Source: Bacteroidales bacterium (lineage in GTDB: Bacteria > Bacteroidota > Bacteroidia > Bacteroidales > F082). From it: a stretch of 64,000 bases of DNA. The DNA lies in contig JACFNF010000004.1 in NCBI GenBank assembly GCA_019454985.1, positions 62,001 through 126,000 of the forward strand. Direction: 5' to 3'. A program made the translations under genes and the position numbers. The first letter of the stretch is position 1. Each line of letters starts with the position of its first letter. The notes under the pieces are model-generated. The model did not search any database, had not been told where the DNA came from, and saw only the letters and a program-made list of their open reading frames with translations. Shown here in pieces: positions 58,939 to 64,000 of this stretch.

Positions 58939-61900
58939 ATGAGGCAAATTGCCGGAGCGGTCGTTTTATTTCTGTTCGGTCTTTTGGCTCATCTGCCCGC
59001 CCGAATTAATGCTCAGCCTGTGATTATCGGGCAACCGGCAGATACAGCCGTGTGCATTGGAGGCAATGCCCAATTTTCGGTGCTCGCCGTGAATGCCGTA
59101 ACTTATCAATGGCAGGAGAACGATGGTGTCGGTTGGTACAACATCAACAGCTCTATCACTTATGCCGAAGGATTTACTACACCACTTCTTAAAATCCATG
59201 ATGCGAACTTAGGTTTGAACGGTTATCAATACCGATGTGTGGTGAAAGACGGCAGTAATCAAAGTGCCGTTTCGGGTTCTGCGATGCTGGGTGTGAATGA
59301 GCCACCCATTATCACGCTGAATCCTTTAGATCAAACCGTGTGCAAAAATGAAGTAGCTATATTCACTATAAGTGCTTTATATGCAGACAGTTACCAATGG
59401 CAGGAGAGTGTTGGTTCGGGCTGGATCAACGTTACTGACGATGCTTTTTATTCGGGTTCAACAACCCCTGTTTTGAGTATTTTTACCACTACGGGGATGA
59501 ATGGTTTCCGTTACCGATGTCGTGTGATCAATGGAAACTGTCCTGAGATTTCGACTTTTGCCCGTTTGTTTGTCAATCCGACTCCTACCCTGCAAAACGT
59601 TACCGGCGGGGGCTCCTATTGCGCTGGAGGTGAGGGTCTTCCCATCGGTTTGAGTGGTTCCGAAACAGGAATTGCCTATCATGTTTACCGCAACGATTCT
59701 CCCACCGGCATAGTGGTTTCGGGTAACGGCCAGGCCATCAGTTTTGGCACATTCACGCAAGCCGGCACTTATTCGGTTGTTGCCATCAATGGTTCCACGG
59801 GCTGTTCCATTCCCATGCTCAACACAGTGAAAATCATTGTGAATCCGCTTCCACTGCCACAAACAGTCATGGGTGGTGGCAGCTATTGCGAAGGCAGTCA
59901 GGCACCGGAAGTGTTTCTTTCGTCATCGGAGATTGGAATTCACTATCAGTTATTAAAAAACGGACAACCCACGGGCAGCATTCAGCAAGGCACGGGCTTT
60001 ACGCTTAATTTCGGCACACAAGTCGAAACCGGCTTTTATACCGTTTCGGCCACCAACCCCATGACCCTTTGCAGCGCACAAATGAACAGCAATGCGCAAG
60101 TGATTCGTCATCTTCTTCCTCAGGTTTCGGCCGGTGCCGACCAGTCAATTGCTCAAGGAACACAAGCCACGCTGAATGCTCAGGTGAGCGGCAGCTCAAA
60201 CTATTTTTATCAATGGCAGCCTGCTGCCTATGTTCAGAATCCTCAACAAGCTGTAACCCAGACTATTCCACTTTATCAGACCCGTATCTTCACTGTTTCG
60301 GCTAAAGATTTAGTTTCGCAATGTCAGAGCGCCCCCGACAGTGTCAGGGTGGTGGTTACAGGCGGACCGTTGCAACTGAGCCTTTCGGCCAGCCAAAACG
60401 AGCTCTGTCCGGGCACAAATGTTTTGATCACTTCCAACGCAAGTGGCGGAACGGGTGTTTACAGCTACAATTGGATCTCTAATCCGCCCGGCTACAGCTC
60501 GAATCAGGCTGAGATCAATGTCAGTCCAACACAAACCACTACCTACACCCTCACCATCAACGATGGCAATGCAACGCTCACCAAATCCATCACCCTCACG
60601 GTATTCACTCTGCCACAACTTTTTGAGCTCAGCGGAGGCGGCAACTATTGCAACGGCGATCCCGGCCTATCCATCATCCTTCAGGGTTCCGAACAGGCTT
60701 GTTCGTATCAGCTATTGCGCAATGGCAACCCTGTTTTAATCAAAAATGGCACCGGTGGCCCAATCAATTTCGGACAGTTTACCGATGCAGGTACATACAG
60801 CGTTGAAGCCACCAGAAACAATGGCGGATGTTCGGTAATCATGACTGGCAATGTTCTTATCAGCAATTTTCTGAAACCGTTGGCCAATGCCGGGCCCGAA
60901 CAATTGATACAACAGGGCGGGACTGCCCTCTTGCAAGGCTCGGCAAGCGGTGGTTCGGGAAATTACGCTTATTCCTGGGCGCCAACGCAATACCTGATCA
61001 ACCCAACATCGGCAAACGCAGCCACAGTGCCGTTGACTTCCACGAAACAGTTTCATCTTGTAGTGAGTGATCTTGAATCAGGCTGTTTGAGTCAGGCTGC
61101 ACAAACGGTTGTTTTCGTGAGTGGCAGTCCGGTTTTGCAAGTTCAGATTACAGCCAGCAGCACTAACATTTGTTCCGGCGAGTTGGTGCAGCTTACAGCC
61201 TTAGCCAGCGGTGGAACGGGCAACTATTCTTTTTCGTGGAACTCACAGCCCCCGGGCTTTAGTTCAGATGTGTTTAACCCAAACGTAGCACCTGACACGA
61301 CTACCATTTATACTGTCACCGTCAGTGACGGACTTCTGAGTACTAACGCGCAGATCAGTATTACAGTGAGGCCAAAACCCGAAATATTTCAGGTTTCAGC
61401 AGGCGGCAGCTTCTGTTCGGGTGACGCCGGAGTCGAAGTAGAACTATCAGACTCAGAGCCAAATGTGTATTACAGCTTGCTAAAAAACGGGGCTGAGACC
61501 GGGCAAATCCGTCAAGGGACAGGCGATACGATCAGTTTTGGGATTCTTCAGGAAAATGGCAGCTACGGTATCAAGGCATTCAGTCCGACTCAACTTTGTG
61601 GCAGCCTCATGCAGGGCCAGGCTGTCATTCAGGCTATTCCGGTTCCGGTGGTTGATGCCGGCCCCGACGTTACAGTACCATACAACACAACCCATTTGCT
61701 CACCGCTACGGTAAGCGGGGGATCGGGTGGATATTCTTTCCACTGGGAGCCGGCTTCATTGGTGGTCAACCCCGATGCAGCCTCTACCCCCAGCAGGCCA
61801 CTCACAACGACCAGCGTATTTTATGCCACAGCGACCGATACTGAAAGCCATTGCACGAGTCTCCCCGATCAGAAAAAAGTGTTTGTCACGGGGAACGCAT

Positions 61901-64000
61901 TATCTGTCGGAATTCAAGCTGGATCGGGCAGCATTTGTCTAGGAGAATCTGTTGGTTTGGAGGCGATAGTCAGCGGTGGCACAGGTAGTTACACCTATTA
62001 TTGGACGTCGGAACCGGAAGGATATTATGGCAATGAGCCCTCGCTGAACGTTCAGCCATTGCAAACCACGAAATTCAACCTCAGCGTAAATGACGGCCTT
62101 GAGACCGCAACTGCCTCGTTTGTGCTGAACGTTAAAAGTTTGCCCGAACCCTTTGTCGTCACGGGCGGCGGGCAGCTTTGCAACCCCGAAAGTTATCTTC
62201 CGGTTGGGCTTTCAGGCTCGCAGAACGGCGCACAATATCAACTCTTTATCAACGAAACCCCGGCGCTCACCCTTGTTGGAACCGGCGCAGCTTTGCAGTT
62301 TGGCCTGTTCAATGCCAACGGCGAATACAAGGTGAAAGCGAGCCAACCGAATAACAACTGTCCGGTCTGGATGGACGGACAGGTTGCCATCAGCAGTTCG
62401 GGACAGGTTGTCGCCGAAGCCGGACCAGACAAAACAGTGATTCAGGGCGGCCAGACTACGCTCGAAGCTCAGATCGTAGCCGGAGACGGAGCTTACACTT
62501 TCACGTGGAGCCCGGCGTATTTGCTCATCAACCCGCAGGAGATTCAACCGCAGACAAAAGCCCTCCAGCAAACAACGGTCTTCAAACTGACGGCATCGGG
62601 CATAGGAAGTCATTGCCCGCCTTCGGTTGATTTTGTTACGATTTTCGTCCAGGGTAGCCCGTTACACGTTGAACTCCATTCCACAGATTCTGCTGTTTGC
62701 CCTGAACAACCTGTCCGGTTAGTTGCGCTGGCAAGTGGCGGCAATGGCCAGTACTCCTATTCCTGGACATCTCAACCTCCCGGGCACAGCTCCACCTCAG
62801 CTAACCCTGTTTTTTATCCGACAGAACCTACCCTGTTCAGCGTATCGGTAAACGACGGTACTCAGGTGGTGAGCAAAAGTTTAATGATCAATACGTTTCC
62901 TACCCCCACAGCTTATCTGCTCAGCGGAGGCGGCAGTTTTTGCGGATCAGACGAAACAGCTGTCATTCAGCTCAATGGGTCTGAACAAGGCGCAAGTTAC
63001 CGGCTTTTCAAAGACAACTATCCCACTCCTTATGTTGTTCAGGGAAATGGCAACCCGCTCAGCTTTGAGGTGGCAGGCGGACAATCAGGAGTTTACACAG
63101 TCAAGTCCAGCAACGGCCAACAATGCAGTCAAAAGATGAATGGAGCAGCAACAGTGATTTTTGTTTCCAGACCGGTTGTAGTGGCCGGTCCCGACCAATT
63201 GATTGCAGCAGGGAACACGGCTCAACTAACCGCAGAAGCCGGCGGCAGCAGCGGGTCATTCTCGTGGAAATGGTCGCCGGCAGCTTTTCTAACCAATCCC
63301 AACGCACAGGCAACCAGCACCATACCGCTGACAGTTTCCCGGATTTTCACGGTTGAGGCCACTGATCTCAATAGCGGATGTACCAGCCTTTGCGACAGTA
63401 CTTTTGTAACCGTGACCGGTAATGCACTCAATGTTTCCATTGAAGCAGCTTCATCCACCGCGTGTCGTAGCAGTGAGCTGAATCTTACCGCATTGGCAAG
63501 CGGCGCAAACGGCAATTACAGCTACATTTGGAAAGACCCCGACGGAATGGTGATTGGTAACCAACGCTCCATTACCCTATTGGCGACCAAATCGGGCTTC
63601 TATTCCGTAAGTGTGTTGGATGGAACTCAGACAGCAAGCGCACAGCTTGAAATAAGCCTCTTAGACAGCCCACAACTTTTCAATTTTTCGGGAGGAGGCT
63701 ATCTGTGTCAAGGTGTTACAAGCTTGAATGCCACCTTGGAAGATTCTGAGATGGGAATCGAATATCAGCTTCGCTGGAATGAGAATCAACTGATTGCCAT
63801 CCAGTACGGGACGGGGAATCTATTGTCTTTCAATCAATTGATTCAAGAAGGCAATTATACGGTTGTGGCACGTAAACCCGAAAATTCGTGTACGAGTGTC
63901 ATGCCGGGTGAAGTATCGGTCATTTCGACGGTTCCTATCAGCATTACTCTGCCTGAGTTTCAAACCATCTGGCAAGGGCAGCAGGCGCAACTTTCGGCGG
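58939..64000 (+). CDS. Giant secreted Ig/PKD-like repeat protein (3' truncated)
   Basis: At least 1687 codons, open to the window end with no internal stop. Signal peptide 1-27 (VLFLFGLLAHLPARINAQ). Two Ig-like modules follow (YQWQENDGVGWYNI and YQWQESVGSGWINV, ~28-205). A first GGGSYC module begins at residue 223, then super-repeats start at 312, 566, 821, 1076, 1330 and 1585, i.e. every 254 or 255 residues. Each has a GGGxYC module, an AGxDQxIxxG / W-x-P module of PKD/SprB type, and an SGGxGxYxYxW / PPG module. Likely a surface adhesin or gliding/T9SS substrate; its C-terminus is outside the window. Confidence 0.88.
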   Translation, partial: MRQIAGAVVLFLFGLLAHLPARINAQPVIIGQPADTAVCIGGNAQFSVLAVNAVTYQWQENDGVGWYNINSSITYAEGFTTPLLKIHDANLGLNGYQYRCVVKDGSNQSAVSGSAMLGVNEPPIITLNPLDQTVCKNEVAIFTISALYADSYQWQESVGSGWINVTDDAFYSGSTTPVLSIFTTTGMNGFRYRCRVINGNCPEISTFARLFVNPTPTLQNVTGGGSYCAGGEGLPIGLSGSETGIAYHVYRNDSPTGIVVSGNGQAISFGTFTQAGTYSVVAINGSTGCSIPMLNTVKIIVNPLPLPQTVMGGGSYCEGSQAPEVFLSSSEIGIHYQLLKNGQPTGSIQQGTGFTLNFGTQVETGFYTVSATNPMTLCSAQMNSNAQVIRHLLPQVSAGADQSIAQGTQATLNAQVSGSSNYFYQWQPAAYVQNPQQAVTQTIPLYQTRIFTVSAKDLVSQCQSAPDSVRVVVTGGPLQLSLSASQNELCPGTNVLITSNASGGTGVYSYNWISNPPGYSSNQAEINVSPTQTTTYTLTINDGNATLTKSITLTVFTLPQLFELSGGGNYCNGDPGLSIILQGSEQACSYQLLRNGNPVLIKNGTGGPINFGQFTDAGTYSVEATRNNGGCSVIMTGNVLISNFLKPLANAGPEQLIQQGGTALLQGSASGGSGNYAYSWAPTQYLINPTSANAATVPLTSTKQFHLVVSDLESGCLSQAAQTVVFVSGSPVLQVQITASSTNICSGELVQLTALASGGTGNYSFSWNSQPPGFSSDVFNPNVAPDTTTIYTVTVSDGLLSTNAQISITVRPKPEIFQVSAGGSFCSGDAGVEVELSDSEPNVYYSLLKNGAETGQIRQGTGDTISFGILQENGSYGIKAFSPTQLCGSLMQGQAVIQAIPVPVVDAGPDVTVPYNTTHLLTATVSGGSGGYSFHWEPASLVVNPDAASTPSRPLTTTSVFYATATDTESHCTSLPDQKKVFVTGNALSVGIQAGSGSICLGESVGLEAIVSGGTGSYTYYWTSEPEGYYGNEPSLNVQPLQTTKFNLSVNDGLETATASFVLNVKSLPEPFVVTGGGQLCNPESYLPVGLSGSQNGAQYQLFINETPALTLVGTGAALQFGLFNANGEYKVKASQPNNNCPVWMDGQVAISSSGQVVAEAGPDKTVIQGGQTTLEAQIVAGDGAYTFTWSPAYLLINPQEIQPQTKALQQTTVFKLTASGIGSHCPPSVDFVTIFVQGSPLHVELHSTDSAVCPEQPVRLVALASGGNGQYSYSWTSQPPGHSSTSANPVFYPTEPTLFSVSVNDGTQVVSKSLMINTFPTPTAYLLSGGGSFCGSDETAVIQLNGSEQGASYRLFKDNYPTPYVVQGNGNPLSFEVAGGQSGVYTVKSSNGQQCSQKMNGAATVIFVSRPVVVAGPDQLIAAGNTAQLTAEAGGSSGSFSWKWSPAAFLTNPNAQATSTIPLTVSRIFTVEATDLNSGCTSLCDSTFVTVTGNALNVSIEAASSTACRSSELNLTALASGANGNYSYIWKDPDGMVIGNQRSITLLATKSGFYSVSVLDGTQTASAQLEISLLDSPQLFNFSGGGYLCQGVTSLNATLEDSEMGIEYQLRWNENQLIAIQYGTGNLLSFNQLIQEGNYTVVARKPENSCTSVMPGEVSVISTVPISITLPEFQTIWQGQQAQLSA

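Noticed and set aside
59458..63515. Several minus-strand frames of 60-134 codons
   Set aside because: All lie opposite the giant repeat gene, recur with its repeats and show no independent features.

Overview
The window looks like a chromosomal stretch of an uncultured or little-studied member of the Bacteroidota, most likely Bacteroidales-like. Evidence: genes are preceded by the Bacteroidota-type -7 box TAnnTTTG rather than Shine-Dalgarno sites; several secreted proteins carry C-terminal type IX secretion (Por) sorting domains; gldA is present; the LptD/OstA proteins are of the Bacteroidota type; and there is a biotin-dependent, sodium-pumping methylmalonyl-CoA decarboxylase operon. No rRNA, tRNA, CRISPR array, prophage or complete insertion sequence was recognised.

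Layout. 0-5.1 kb: end of the division/cell-wall cluster (murC end, ftsQ, ftsA, ftsZ) followed by yqeY. 5.2-11.5 kb: two secreted T9SS proteins with internal repeats and a beta-propeller-like lipoprotein. 11.7-14.5 kb: leftward rplM-rpsI-rpsB-tsf operon with a good TTTG-N20-TATTTTTG promoter. 14.6-28 kb: mostly envelope and housekeeping genes (gldA, kdsD, a carboxymuconolactone-decarboxylase-like protein, lptB, pssA, queA, a phosphoesterase, gpmA, a polysaccharide deacetylase, ridA, lptD, an N-acetylmuramoyl-alanine amidase, an MCE/MlaD-like protein), ending with a second OstA-domain protein at 28.0-29.6 kb. 29.9-33.2 kb: a two-gene gatE-gatD operon, the amidotransferase known as the archaeal-type GatDE. 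33.4-35 kb: an FG-GAP repeat protein. 35.1-39.6 kb: methylmalonyl-CoA epimerase plus a four-subunit Na+-pumping decarboxylase. 39.7-42.3 kb: udk, a propeller lipoprotein, a small DUF1289 protein and an uncharacterised coiled-coil/basic protein. 42.5-46.1 kb: TolC-like, HlyD-like and tsaB. 46.3-58.5 kb: M1 peptidase, small lipoprotein, MFS transporter, adenine deaminase, ArsR-type regulator, Ig-like lipoprotein, mutS2 and a dihydroorotate-dehydrogenase-like enzyme. 58.9 kb to the end: the first 1687 codons of a giant secreted protein built from a 254/255-residue super-repeat; it runs off the window.

How it fits together. KdsD (Kdo precursor), LptB, LptD and an OstA/LptA-like protein lie within 14 kb and serve lipopolysaccharide synthesis and export. 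The decarboxylase operon fits propionate-forming fermentation coupled to sodium export. The most notable item is gatE-gatD: GatDE makes Gln-tRNA(Gln) by amidating Glu-tRNA(Gln) and is textbook archaeal, so its presence here implies transfer into, or ancient retention in, this lineage. Other points to check are a lamin-tail/OadG fusion, a secreted protein whose KNH-type repeat is split by an inserted domain, an ArsR gene with a perfect palindrome over its promoter, a 30-bp-spaced direct repeat ahead of an unknown basic protein, and a palindrome-rich non-coding region at 54.6-55.1 kb. All calls come from reading the sequence; no database searches were run.
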